Positions 32,283 through 41,155 are shown, counted from the first letter of the stretch. The stretch: 64,000 nucleotides of DNA from Variovorax brevis (GCF_030317105.1 NZ_JASZYG010000006.1:310001-374000); one strand, 5' to 3'. Numbers and translations: made by a program. Notes: a model not told the origin generated them from the sequence alone.

Positions 32283-34046
32283 ATGAAGCGCACCCCTTTT
32301 GTCATTGTGTTGGCAGGCGTCGCGCTGGCCTTTTTGCCGCAACTCGGGCTCCCGGCGTTCTACGACTCGCTGCTGTACCTGATGCTGCACTGGATCGTGC
32401 TGGCGACGTCGTGGAACATCCTGTCGGGTTACTCGGGCTACTTTTCTTTTGGCCACGGCGCGTTCTTCGGCGCGGGCATCTACACGAGCGCCAATCTCAT
32501 GTCGCGCTACGACTGGCCCTTCCTGTGGACCTTGCCGGTGGCGGCGCTGGTGGCCGCGGTGCTCGGCGTGGCGCTGGGCGCGGTGGTGTTCCGCGTGAAG
32601 GGCGTGCGGGGCGAACTGTTCGCGCTGCTCACGCTGGCCATCACCTTCGTGATCGGCACCATCGTGGTCAACACGCCGCTCGATGGCGGCAATGGCGTGT
32701 CGTTGGCCGCGGTGCCGGTGCCGAAAGTCGGGCCGACGCCGTCGTCGACTTTCTATCTGCTCGCGCTGGCGGCCGCGGTGCTCACGCTGCTCGTGGCGTG
32801 GGGCATCCAGGTCTCGAAGTTCGGCGCGGGGCTCTTCGCCATTCATGACGATGAGGATGCGGCCGAGGTGATGGGCGTACCGACCTATCGCTACAAGCTG
32901 ATGGCATTGGCGATTTCGTGCGCGCTGGCGGGCGTGGCGGGTGGCATCCATGCCCTCTTCCTCTCGTATGTGACGGCAGGCGAGGTCTTCACGATCACGG
33001 TGCCGCTGACGGTGGTGCTGATGAGTGTGCTGGGTGGCACGCGCCATTGGGCGGGGCCTGCCATCGGCGCGGTGGTGATCACGGCGCTGCTCTACAGCTT
33101 TACCGCGGCCGACCATGCGGTGGCCGGCAAGGCGCTGATCGGCGGCATCCTGATCGTGGCGATCCTGTTCATGCCCGAAGGGATCCTGGAGCGCGTGCGG
33201 CGCTTCGTGCGGCCGGCTGGCAAGGCGGCGCCTGCTGCGTCATCGCACGATGCATCGCCGCCTGCTGTGGCTGTGAGCACCGCGCCTGCGACGTCGACCT
33301 CATCCGTCATGTCGCAAGGCGACGTGCTGCTGCGCGTGCAGGGCTTGAGCAAGTCCTTCAAGGGCGTGCGTGCACTGACGGGCGTGGACGTGGAAGTGCG
33401 GCGTGGCGAAATCCTCGGCCTGCTCGGGCCGAACGGCTCCGGCAAGTCGACCTTCATCAACGTCGTCAGCGGGCACTACACGCCCACGGCGGGCGCGATC
33501 TACTTCGAGGGGCGCTGCCTCAATGGCCTGGCGGCGCATCGAGTTGCCGGCAGCGGGATTGCGCGCACCTACCAAATCCCCCGGCCCTTCGCGCACCTGA
33601 GCGTGTTGCAGAACGTGGCGATCGCGACGATGTTCGGCGGCGCGGTTCGCGACCCGGCCACGGCGCAAAGGATGGCGATGGAGTGGCTCGAATTCACCGG
33701 CCTGCAGGACAAGGCCCATGCACGGCCCGATGACCTGAACCTGCACCAGCGCAAGTTCCTGGAGCTTGCGCGTGCGCTGGCCTCGCGGCCGCGGTTGGTG
33801 CTGCTCGACGAAGTGCTGTGCGGCCTGACGCCCAGCGAAATCGACGACGCCGTGGCCCTGATCCGGCGCATTCGCGACCAGGGCTCGAGCATCGTCTTTG
33901 TCGAACACGTGATGCGCGCCGTGATGGCGCTCACCGACCGGATCGTCGTGTTCAACCACGGCGAACTGCTGGCCGAAGGTGCGGCCACCGATGTGATGCA
34001 ACGGCCCGATGTCATGACGGCCTACCTGGGAAAAGCCCATGCTTGA
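32283..34046 (+). CDS. Fused branched-chain-type ABC permease and ATPase (LivM-LivG)
   Basis: A 587-aa single polypeptide. Residues 1-310 are a LivM permease (SWNILSGYSGYFSFGHGAFF; MGVPTYRYKLMALAISCALA). An Ala/Ser/Pro-rich linker runs 311-342, and residues 343-587 are a LivG ATPase. Walker A is GPNGSGKST (382-390), Walker B is LVLLDE (505-510), and the H-loop His is H542. The ABC signature is not LSGGQ but LNLHQRK (485-491), a degenerate form. The linker contains an ATG (33309) without a clear ribosome-binding site, so a separate LivG product is less likely. It overlaps livF by 8 bases. Confidence 0.9.
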   Translation: MKRTPFVIVLAGVALAFLPQLGLPAFYDSLLYLMLHWIVLATSWNILSGYSGYFSFGHGAFFGAGIYTSANLMSRYDWPFLWTLPVAALVAAVLGVALGAVVFRVKGVRGELFALLTLAITFVIGTIVVNTPLDGGNGVSLAAVPVPKVGPTPSSTFYLLALAAAVLTLLVAWGIQVSKFGAGLFAIHDDEDAAEVMGVPTYRYKLMALAISCALAGVAGGIHALFLSYVTAGEVFTITVPLTVVLMSVLGGTRHWAGPAIGAVVITALLYSFTAADHAVAGKALIGGILIVAILFMPEGILERVRRFVRPAGKAAPAASSHDASPPAVAVSTAPATSTSSVMSQGDVLLRVQGLSKSFKGVRALTGVDVEVRRGEILGLLGPNGSGKSTFINVVSGHYTPTAGAIYFEGRCLNGLAAHRVAGSGIARTYQIPRPFAHLSVLQNVAIATMFGGAVRDPATAQRMAMEWLEFTGLQDKAHARPDDLNLHQRKFLELARALASRPRLVLLDEVLCGLTPSEIDDAVALIRRIRDQGSSIVFVEHVMRAVMALTDRIVVFNHGELLAEGAATDVMQRPDVMTAYLGKAHA

Positions 34047-34743
34047 AGTGCGCGATCTGAAGGTGGCCTACGGCGCCGCACCGGCCTTGTGGGGCGTGTC
34101 GCTCGACGTGAAGCCGGGAGAACTGCTCTGCGTGGTGGGACCGAACGGCGCCGGCAAGACGACGCTGATCAACACCATCGCCGGCGTGCTGCGCGCGCGC
34201 AGCGGCAGCATTGCCCTGAACGGCAGCGAGATCACGCACTTGGCACCACACCGTTTCTGCGAGGCGGGCATCGCGCTCGTGCCCGAGGGCCGGCGGCTTT
34301 TCACCGGCATGAGCGTGCTCGAAAACCTGGAACTGGGCAGCTACCTGCCGCAGTCCAGGGCGAAGCGCCGCGAAACGCTTGACCAGGTGATCGAGTTGTT
34401 TCCGGTCATCCGCGAAAAGCTCGCGAGCCTCGCGGGCGACCTGTCGGGCGGCCAGCAGCAGATGGTGGCCATCGCGCGGGCGCTGATGGCGCGCCCGCGC
34501 CTGCTGCTGCTCGACGAGCCTTCGCTGGGCTTGTCGCCGCTGATCGTGCACGACATGTTCGCCGCCATCCGGCGCATCAATGCCGAAGGCATGTCGGTGC
34601 TGCTGGTCGAGCAGAACGTGGTGATGGCGATGGAAATCTCGCAGCGGGCCTACGTGCTGGAAGAAGGCCACATCGTGGCCGAAGGCGAGCCGAAGGAACT
34701 GCTCGCGCGACCTGAGATCCAGCGCGCCTACCTGGGGGTGTGA
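34039..34743 (+). CDS. Branched-chain-type ABC ATP-binding protein (LivF-like)
   Basis: A 234-aa ATPase. Walker A is GPNGAGKTT, the signature is LSGGQQQM (canonical), Walker B is LLLLDEPSLGL, and the H-loop region is LVEQNV with Gln in place of the usual His, normal for LivF. ALVPEGRRLFTGMSVLENLE is the LivF-specific segment. It pairs with the fused LivM-LivG ATPase half, so one of the two composite nucleotide sites would use a degenerate signature. It is the last gene of the operon. Confidence 0.93.
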   Translation: MLEVRDLKVAYGAAPALWGVSLDVKPGELLCVVGPNGAGKTTLINTIAGVLRARSGSIALNGSEITHLAPHRFCEAGIALVPEGRRLFTGMSVLENLELGSYLPQSRAKRRETLDQVIELFPVIREKLASLAGDLSGGQQQMVAIARALMARPRLLLLDEPSLGLSPLIVHDMFAAIRRINAEGMSVLLVEQNVVMAMEISQRAYVLEEGHIVAEGEPKELLARPEIQRAYLGV

Positions 34744-34834
34744 GCGGCCACGAAGTGTTTCAATGTCGTCGCCGTGGTGCCTTGCGCTTGGGCTAAGGTC
34801 TGAAGGACTTTTTCCAGATCACAAGGAAGCCGGC

Positions 34835-35272
34835 ATGACCACTTCATCGAGACATTTCGCCCGCGCGGGCATCGTTTTTTCGCTGCTCGCCGGCCTCTCG
34901 GCCGTGGCCGGCGCCCAGAGCCTGGACTCGCTCAAGGGCATGGCAGGCGGCCTGACCGGCGGCGGTGGCGGCGCGGGCATGGGCTCGCTTTCTTCCGGCT
35001 CCATGGGCAACGCCGCCGGCGTGCTGGAGTTCTGCATGAAGAACAACTTCCTGGGCGGCGGCGATGCTTCGTCCATCAAGGACGGGCTGATGAGCAAGAT
35101 TCCTGGCGGGCAGCCCGCCAAGGACCCCGGCTATACCGATGGCGCCAAAGGCCTGCTCACCAGCAGCGACGGCAGCAAGATGGACCTGTCCAGCGGCATG
35201 ACAGGCCTGAAGAAGGAAGCGACCAAGCAGGCCTGCGACATGGTGCTCAAGCAGGCGAAGTCGATGCTGTAG
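34835..35272 (+). CDS. DUF2501 exported protein (YjjA-like)
   Basis: A 145-aa protein with a signal peptide (ending AVAGAQS) and a Gly/Ser-rich stretch (GGLTGGGGGAGMGSLSSGSM), then the DUF2501 core NAAGVLEFCMKNNFLGG and a C-terminal CDMVLKQAKSML. The two cysteines are far apart and could form a disulfide. AAGGAAGCCGGC precedes ATG 34835. The function of the family is unknown. It is monocistronic and converges on slmA. Confidence 0.83.
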   Translation: MTTSSRHFARAGIVFSLLAGLSAVAGAQSLDSLKGMAGGLTGGGGGAGMGSLSSGSMGNAAGVLEFCMKNNFLGGGDASSIKDGLMSKIPGGQPAKDPGYTDGAKGLLTSSDGSKMDLSSGMTGLKKEATKQACDMVLKQAKSML

Positions 35273-35281
35273 CGCGCCAGC

Positions 35282-35304
35282 CCGGCAGCCGCGAGCGCTG
35301 CCGG
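35282..35304. terminator. Hairpin between convergent DUF2501 and slmA genes
   Basis: CCGGCAGC (35282-35289) and GCTGCCGG (35297-35304) form an 8-bp GC-rich stem with a 7-base loop, 10 bases after the DUF2501 stop. No T-run follows, so it is a weak or Rho-assisted terminator candidate. Confidence 0.4.
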
Positions 35305-35376
35305 CGTCAGGCTGCTTGTGTCAGCCCCCTGAGGTCTGGACTGGGGCCGCTTCGCAAGCTCGCACGAGGCCTGGAT

Positions 35377-36045
35377 TCAAAGCATCAGCGAAACAGACGC
35401 GTCCAGATGCTCGGACGGCAGGCGCCGGAAGCCGGAGCGCGCGAAGCGTTGCAGCCGGCCGACGGCGAATGCCGTCAAGGTGGAGGCCCGCACCTGCGCA
35501 TCGACGGTGGGCGTGGCGGAGCCGTCCGCCGCAGCCGCGCCGCGCAGGGCTTGGCGCAGCGTCGCCTCGATCTTGTCGAAGAACTGGTTCATCCGGTGCT
35601 GAAGGCGCTCGTTTTCGAACACCAGCGCATCGCCGACCATCACGCGCGTCATGCCGGGGTTCTTTTCCGCGAATTGCACCAACATGGTGACAATGCGCGC
35701 CGCCTGGCTGGCGGCCTGTTCGCGCTCGTTGGTGGCCGGATCGAGCGGCGTTTGCTCGAGAATCTGGTTGACCAGCGTGAAAACGCTCTGCTCGATGAAG
35801 TCGATCAGGCCCTCGAACATCTGCGCCTTGCTGGCGAAATGTCGGTAAAGGGCCGCCTCGCTGACTTCCAGCCGTGCGGCAAGTGCCGCAGTCGTGACGC
35901 GTTCCGCACCCGGTTGCTCAAGCATGGCCGCCAAAGCCTGCAAAATCTGCACACGTCGCTCGCCCGGTTTGGGCCGCTTTCGGGCAGGGGTGACGCCATC
36001 CTCCGATGCCGGATGGGTGGGGTCAGGTGTATCGTCGTTCTGCAT
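35377..36045 (-). CDS. slmA: Nucleoid occlusion factor SlmA (TetR-type)
   Basis: A 222-aa TetR-fold protein. QILQALAAMLEQPGAERVTT, then AALAARLEVSEAALYRHFAS and KAQMFEGLIDFIEQS match SlmA, as does the central EKNPGMTRVMVGDALVFENE. In other bacteria SlmA binds chromosomal sites and blocks FtsZ assembly over the nucleoid. It has an N-terminal tail rich in Pro, Asp and basic residues and a C-terminal part somewhat longer than in E. coli (198 aa). ATG 36045 is preferred over the upstream start at 36096. In related genomes it lies next to argB, as here with galE in between. Confidence 0.88.
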   Translation of the reverse strand: MQNDDTPDPTHPASEDGVTPARKRPKPGERRVQILQALAAMLEQPGAERVTTAALAARLEVSEAALYRHFASKAQMFEGLIDFIEQSVFTLVNQILEQTPLDPATNEREQAASQAARIVTMLVQFAEKNPGMTRVMVGDALVFENERLQHRMNQFFDKIEATLRQALRGAAAADGSATPTVDAQVRASTLTAFAVGRLQRFARSGFRRLPSEHLDASVSLML

Positions 36046-36166
36046 GGGCGACCACAAAAGTGTAATTAATTGATTCTCGCATGTTGCAGTAAGCACGCGC
36101 CTACCGGGAGAACCCCGTGATGGCGCGCAAAATCTTCTACTTTTTGGGAGGGCCTGAGGGCTAAAA

Positions 36167-37189
36167 ATGAAAAATTGCGTATTAGTAACGGGCGGGGCCG
36201 GTTACATCGGCAGCCACACCGTTGTTGCGTTGGCGGCAGCTGGCTATGAGCCCTTGATCCTCGACAACTTCTGTAACAGCGATCCGCGGGTTGTCGAACG
36301 CCTGTCAAAAATCATGGGTATGGCGCCCCGCTTGATCGAAGGCGACATTCGCGACCGCGCCCTGCTCGACCGCATTTTTCGCGAGGAGCGCATCACCGCG
36401 GTGATCCACTTCGCGGCGCTCAAGGCAGTGGGCGATTCGGTGTCCGACCCGCATTCATACTATGAGAACAACGTGAATGGCACCTTGGTGCTGACCGCTG
36501 CGATGGCTGCGGCAGGCGTCAAGACGCTGGTGTTTTCCTCGTCCGCAACGGTGTACGGCGTGCCCGAGCGCACCCCCATTGCCGAGGACGCGCCCTGCGG
36601 CCCGACCAACCCCTACGGCCAGACGAAGTGGATGGTCGAGCAAATCCTTCGGGATTTGGAGCATGCCGATCCCGAGTGGCGCGTGGCCTTGTTGCGCTAC
36701 TTCAACCCGGTGGGCGCCCACGAAAGCGGACTGATCGGCGAGCAACCCAAGGGCCGGCCCAACAACCTGATGCCCTTTGTGAGCCAGGTGGCGGTGGGGC
36801 TGCGCGAGTGCCTTTCGGTGCACGGAAGCGACTACCCGACGCCGGACGGCACCGGTGTCAGAGATTACGTTCATGTGTTGGATTTAGCCGACGGTCATGT
36901 TGCAGCATTGCAACATCTTGAGAAGCAAGCGGGGGTTCTGACCGTCAACCTGGGTACCGGACAGGGCGCCTCGGTGCTGCAACTGGTCGCGGCTTTCGAG
37001 CGCGCCAGCGGCAAGGCCATCCGCTACGAACTGGGGCCGCGCCGACCGGGCGACGTGCCCACCACGGTGGCCGACCCGACATTGGCGCGCACCCTTTTGG
37101 GCTGGCAGGCCAAGCGCGGGCTGGACCAGATGTGCGAGGACAGCTGGCGCTGGCAGAGCGCCAATCCGCGCGGGTACGAAGAGGCTTGA
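36167..37189 (+). CDS. galE: UDP-glucose 4-epimerase
   Basis: A 340-aa extended SDR. VTGGAGYIGSHTVVALAAAG is the NAD-binding motif. The catalytic Ser is in VFSSSATVYG and Y-x-x-x-K is in NPYGQTKWMVEQ. RDYVHVLDLADGHVAAL and LNLGTGQGASVLQLV are GalE hallmarks. It interconverts UDP-Glc/UDP-Gal, and possibly the N-acetylated forms, and can feed the polysaccharide locus that begins 1 kb downstream. No classical Shine-Dalgarno sequence is clear (GGGAGGGCC lies 13-20 bases upstream). Confidence 0.94.
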   Translation: MKNCVLVTGGAGYIGSHTVVALAAAGYEPLILDNFCNSDPRVVERLSKIMGMAPRLIEGDIRDRALLDRIFREERITAVIHFAALKAVGDSVSDPHSYYENNVNGTLVLTAAMAAAGVKTLVFSSSATVYGVPERTPIAEDAPCGPTNPYGQTKWMVEQILRDLEHADPEWRVALLRYFNPVGAHESGLIGEQPKGRPNNLMPFVSQVAVGLRECLSVHGSDYPTPDGTGVRDYVHVLDLADGHVAALQHLEKQAGVLTVNLGTGQGASVLQLVAAFERASGKAIRYELGPRRPGDVPTTVADPTLARTLLGWQAKRGLDQMCEDSWRWQSANPRGYEEA

Positions 37190-37238
37190 GCCACACCGCG
37201 CCGCCTGCTGGCGGGCGGCGCACGCCCCATGAAACCGC

Positions 37239-38132
37239 TCAGCGGGCGCGAATCATCGTGCCGTAGGCCTGATCGGTCAGGATTTCCAGCAGCATCGCGT
37301 GCGGCACGCGGCCGTCGATGATGTGCACCGCGTTCACGCCGCTCTTGGCGGCGTCGAGCGCGCCTTCGATCTTGGGCAACATGCCGCCGGAGATCGTGCC
37401 GTCGGCAAACAGCTCGTCGATTTCGCGCGCTGACAGGTTGGTCAGCAGGTTGCCGTTCTTGTCCAGGACGCCCGGCGTGTTGGTGAGCAGCATCAGCTTT
37501 TCGGCCCGCAGCACGGTGGCCAGCTTGCCGGCGACGACGTCGGCGTTGATGTTGTAGCTCTCGTTGTCTTCGCCGAAGCCGATCGGGCTCACGACCGGGA
37601 TGAAGGCGTCGTCCTGCAGCGCCTTGACCACGCTGGGGTCGATGGAGACGATATCGCCCACCTGCCCCACGTCGTGGTGCGTGTTGGGGTCGTTGCGGTC
37701 CGCCATCTTGAGCTTTTGCGCGCGGATCAGGCCGCCGTCGCGCCCCGTGAGGCCCACGGCCTTGCCGCCGGCCTGGTTGATGAGGCCCACGATGTCCTGC
37801 TGCACTTCACCGGCCAGCACCCACTCGACCACTTCCATGGTTTCGGCGTCCGTCACGCGCATGCCCTGGATGAAGCTGCCCTTCTTGCCCAACCGGTTGA
37901 GCGCCGATTCGATCTGCGGGCCACCGCCGTGCACGACGACCGGGTTCATGCCCACCAGCTTGAGCAGCACCACGTCTTCGGCAAAGTCGGCCTGCAGGGC
38001 CGGGTCGGTCATGGCATTGCCGCCGTACTTGATGACGATGGTCTTGCCGTGGAACTTGCGGATGTAAGGCAGCGCCTGGGCCAGGATCTCGGCCTTGTCG
38101 CGCGGCGGAATGTTGAGTACGTGGTCGGTCAT
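37239..38132 (-). CDS. argB: Acetylglutamate kinase
   Basis: A 297-aa amino-acid kinase that phosphorylates N-acetylglutamate in arginine synthesis. KTIVIKYGGNAM is the phosphate-binding start, LVGMNPVVVHGGGPQIESAL is the G-G-G loop, and VGLTGRDGGLIRA and YNINADVVAGKLA are conserved substrate and ATP segments. A late IDGRVPHAMLLEILTD is typical of ArgB. It is a housekeeping gene placed between galE and the first glycan gene, on the opposite strand to galE. Confidence 0.95.
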   Translation of the reverse strand: MTDHVLNIPPRDKAEILAQALPYIRKFHGKTIVIKYGGNAMTDPALQADFAEDVVLLKLVGMNPVVVHGGGPQIESALNRLGKKGSFIQGMRVTDAETMEVVEWVLAGEVQQDIVGLINQAGGKAVGLTGRDGGLIRAQKLKMADRNDPNTHHDVGQVGDIVSIDPSVVKALQDDAFIPVVSPIGFGEDNESYNINADVVAGKLATVLRAEKLMLLTNTPGVLDKNGNLLTNLSAREIDELFADGTISGGMLPKIEGALDAAKSGVNAVHIIDGRVPHAMLLEILTDQAYGTMIRAR

Positions 38133-38181
38133 GTGCAGTCACGCTCCAGAGCGTTGAAAGAATGGTGATTGTGAGAGCGCA

Positions 38182-39282
38182 TCAGCCCGTTAGTTCGCGA
38201 AGCCAGCGCGGCACCTTGAAGCGCACGATCATGAGGTACGCGGCCACATAGGTTGTGACGAAAAGCAGGCAAAAGAACATCAGCACCCAGGTGCGGTTCC
38301 AGAACAGGACGGCCGGAACGATCGACAGCGCCGCAAAAACCCAGAGGTAGGGCGAGGTGCGGTTGTTGCGCGCCAGAAGCTGCCGCGCCTCGTCGTCGTG
38401 CACCACGGCGCGCACCAAGCGGCGGAAAATGAGCTGGTGAAAGTGCAAGGCGTCCGCCATGCCGGGCGACTGGCCGCGGGCCAGCTTGCGATAGATGGAG
38501 AACATCGTTTCCCACACCGGGTAGATGAGCAGCAGCATCGGGAACCAGGGCGAGACCTGCGGGTGGCGTTGCACCAGGGTGACGCAAGCCACGGCGATGA
38601 CCATGCCCCACACGTAGGCGCCGCCGTCGCCGGCAAAGATCTTGCCGCGGGGGTAGTTCCACATGAGGAAGCCGAAGGTGGCGCCGACCAGGCACATCAC
38701 CATGGCGGCGAGTTGGCGGTCGCCCACTTGCAAAGCGACGTGGGAGATGGCAAGGCACACCAGCACGGCGACCGTGCCGGCGAGGCCGTTGTAGCCGTCG
38801 ATGATGTTGAAGGCGTGCGGCAGGCCGCCGATGGCGAAGGCCGCAAAGATGACGCCAGCGAACGGAATCGCGATCAGCCAACCGTCGAGCACGGGGATGC
38901 CGGTGCGCTCCAGGCTGAGCCCCGTCACGAAGCAAAGCAGAAACGCGGAGCCGATGGTCAGCCCGAGGCGATAGCGCACCGAGACGCGCTGCGTCACATC
39001 TTCGGTGATGCCACCCAGCACGGCGGGCGCCATGCACAGGAGCGTCAGGCCCGATGCCTTCAGCGACCAGGAGACGTTGATGGAGGTGATCAGGCCCGCA
39101 CTGAGCCACGCGACGCCCATGCCAATGAAGATGCCCGCCCCACCCAGCCGTGGCACATGCCCGGCGTGAAAGCGCTGCGGCATGTCCTTGCCGTAGCGTC
39201 TGGCATGGCGGCGCGCACGCCGCATGAACGCCAGAACCGAGAGGGCGGCAAAGAGAAAACTAATGACGATCAGTGCAAGCAT
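38182..39282 (-). CDS. Polyprenyl-phosphate sugar-1-phosphate transferase (WecA/WbpL-like, GT4 MraY family)
   Basis: A 366-aa integral membrane enzyme with about ten helices that would start the glycan on undecaprenyl phosphate. FHAGHVPRLGGAGIFIG is the first cytoplasmic loop. AFNIIDGYNGLAGTVAVLVC carries the N-x-x-D-G-x-x-G-L motif, and the metal loop reads IFAGDGGAYVWG, a variant of F-x-G-D-x-G-S. ALHFHQLIFRRL holds the H-x-H loop. ATG 39282 is used because the first helix begins there; no clear ribosome-binding site is visible. It is the probable first enzyme of the surface-polysaccharide locus; the sugar could be HexNAc or fucosamine. Confidence 0.87.
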   Translation of the reverse strand: MLALIVISFLFAALSVLAFMRRARRHARRYGKDMPQRFHAGHVPRLGGAGIFIGMGVAWLSAGLITSINVSWSLKASGLTLLCMAPAVLGGITEDVTQRVSVRYRLGLTIGSAFLLCFVTGLSLERTGIPVLDGWLIAIPFAGVIFAAFAIGGLPHAFNIIDGYNGLAGTVAVLVCLAISHVALQVGDRQLAAMVMCLVGATFGFLMWNYPRGKIFAGDGGAYVWGMVIAVACVTLVQRHPQVSPWFPMLLLIYPVWETMFSIYRKLARGQSPGMADALHFHQLIFRRLVRAVVHDDEARQLLARNNRTSPYLWVFAALSIVPAVLFWNRTWVLMFFCLLFVTTYVAAYLMIVRFKVPRWLRELTG

Positions 39283-39329
39283 GTGGGGCCAATTGGAAGG
39301 AACCCTAGAATTCCCGGCGAAATTAGACC

Positions 39330-40118
39330 ATGCGCAGCAACACTTCCCCTCAAAAGCCAATCACGGTGTCGATCGTCAGCCACGGTCAGCTTGAACTGAT
39401 CCGGCCGTTGCTGGAGCAACTGGACCAGTTCAGCGCGGAGGTGGTGGAGAAGGTGGTGTTGACGATCAACATCCCGGAGGCGGACGCGATCGCCGGGCTC
39501 CAGTTGGGCTATCCGATCGAGCGGATTGAGAACGCTGCGCCCATGGGTTTTGGCGCCAATCACAACCAAGCCTTTCGACGCTGCGCAACCGACTGGTTCT
39601 TGGTGTTGAACCCGGACATCCGCTTCGACGACGACGTGCTGGCGCCGCTGACCGTGCAGGCCACGCCTGATGCAGGCCTGTTGGCGCCGCGCATCATGGA
39701 ACCGGACAAGGTGACGCCCGAGCAGCATCGCGCGCTGATCACACCGCTGGAAATCCTGACGCGCCGGCGCCCAGGCTACGCAATCCCGGCGGTGCCGGAC
39801 TGGATTCCTGGGCTTTTCATGATGTTCCGACGCCAGGCTTTCGCGGCCATAAATGGCTTTGACGAGCGGTTCTTCATGTATGGCGAAGACTTCGATATCT
39901 GCGCCCGAACGCGGCTGGCAGGGTGGAAACTGCAAATTGCCGAAGGGCTGAGAACGCGGCATGACGCGCAGCGGGCGAGCCATCGCAGCAAGAGACATTT
40001 ATGGTGGCACGCGAGCAGTTTGCTGCGGGTATGGGGTTCCGGTGCGTTCTGGCGCTACCGGCGCTTCCTGGCCTACTCGGCTTCCAACAAATCTCGCAAC
40101 ACGCCTTCCAGCCCGTAG
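39330..40118 (+). CDS. Family 2 glycosyltransferase (rhamnosyltransferase-like)
   Basis: A 262-aa GT-A enzyme. ITVSIVSHGQLELIRPLLEQ starts the domain, MGFGANHNQAFRRC is the donor-binding loop, LVLNPDIRFDDD is the DxD-type metal site, and FMYGEDFDICARTRLAGW contains the catalytic E-D segment typical of rhamnosyltransferases of the RfbF/WbbL type. It has no membrane helix. It is divergent from the WecA-like gene and its 3' end overlaps the convergent GT2 gene by 46 bp. It probably adds the second or an adaptor sugar. Confidence 0.87.
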   Translation: MRSNTSPQKPITVSIVSHGQLELIRPLLEQLDQFSAEVVEKVVLTINIPEADAIAGLQLGYPIERIENAAPMGFGANHNQAFRRCATDWFLVLNPDIRFDDDVLAPLTVQATPDAGLLAPRIMEPDKVTPEQHRALITPLEILTRRRPGYAIPAVPDWIPGLFMMFRRQAFAAINGFDERFFMYGEDFDICARTRLAGWKLQIAEGLRTRHDAQRASHRSKRHLWWHASSLLRVWGSGAFWRYRRFLAYSASNKSRNTPSSP

Positions 40119-41155
40119 TCGAACGCCTGGTATCGCCCGGTTCGTATCTCTCGCGCAATTGGAAACCACCGAGCCACCCGGTTCGCCGGGAGTGCTGCGC
40201 GCAGGCGTTGATGCTCAAGCTTGGAGCGTGCCTTGGCGACTCGGTCGGCAGGGAGTTTGTCGCCCAAAGCGAGTAGTCGCGTCAGGAGAACCTGTGCCTT
40301 GACTCGACGCCGCTCGGGGTCCTGACCGCGAGACGCAAGTGCCTTGCGAATCTTTGCGCCGAGGGTGATGCGCTGCGCGCCGACCTGATTCGACCCGTGC
40401 TGCCGATATTGGATCAGTTGTGCGTTCAACAAATCAGCCTCGCTGGTCGCTGCTGCAATGATGGCAAGCCATTCGTCATGCAGCCACTCCGTCGGGAACG
40501 GCAGCGCATCATCGAGCAAAGGCCGTCGAAAGGCAGTCGTTGCTCCTGTCACCAAGTTGCGGCGCAGGTAGACATCAAAAGCCTGCCCTTCGTGGATCTG
40601 GGCGAACTCGCTCGTCGACACGCCCAGCGCTTCAAAGAGAGATTGGGGGAGGGGTACCAATGCATCGTCGACCAATTGGGCATCCGTGTGCAGTAGCACC
40701 AGGTCTGGGCGTCTCTCGAATTCGCTGGACAGGCATGCAAGCTTGTCGGATCGCCAGACGTCATCCTGGTCGCACAACGCGATGACGTCGCCGCAGCACA
40801 CCCGAACGGCCTGCTCGAAATTTCTTGTGATGCCCAAGGCTGCCGAATTTTGCAGGACTTTCAGCGCCGGCATTTGACGCGATGGCGCCTCGGCGACGCA
40901 CTGCGCATGCGCGTTGCGTGCGATATCGACGCACCCGTCGCCCGAAGCGTCGTCGGACAAGACAAGCTCGAACGGCAGGCGTGTCTGCTGGCAAATACTG
41001 CGAACCTGTTCGGCGATATATGGGGCGCCGTTGTGCGTGCAAATAGCGACCGAGATCGTGGGGCTCGTTGGAGCCACGCTCTCAGGAAACTGAACTGCGG
41101 AGTTGAAGGGATGCAACAAGGGGGCAGGCGTGCAGGGGATGCGGCGGATTATCAC
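40073..41155 (-). CDS. Family 2 glycosyltransferase
   Basis: A GT-A enzyme of up to 360 aa. TISVAICTHNGAPYIAEQVR is the start of the domain, LSDDASGDGCVD and IALCDQDDVWRSDKL are the two Asp motifs, and WLHDEWLAIIAAAT carries the catalytic E-D/H-D-E-W segment. This C-D-Q-D-D-x-W form is common in O-antigen rhamnosyltransferases. The start is uncertain: GTG 41155 gives the longest form, GTG 41077 with GAGAG upstream is possible. Its last 46 bp are antisense to the end of the other GT2 gene. Confidence 0.85.
   Translation of the reverse strand: MIIRRIPCTPAPLLHPFNSAVQFPESVAPTSPTISVAICTHNGAPYIAEQVRSICQQTRLPFELVLSDDASGDGCVDIARNAHAQCVAEAPSRQMPALKVLQNSAALGITRNFEQAVRVCCGDVIALCDQDDVWRSDKLACLSSEFERRPDLVLLHTDAQLVDDALVPLPQSLFEALGVSTSEFAQIHEGQAFDVYLRRNLVTGATTAFRRPLLDDALPFPTEWLHDEWLAIIAAATSEADLLNAQLIQYRQHGSNQVGAQRITLGAKIRKALASRGQDPERRRVKAQVLLTRLLALGDKLPADRVAKARSKLEHQRLRAALPANRVARWFPIAREIRTGRYQAFDYGLEGVLRDLLEAE

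Noticed and set aside
33309..34046. Separate livG gene starting in the linker
   Set aside because: No ribosome-binding site precedes ATG 33309 and the frame is continuous from livM, so a fused protein is the simpler reading.
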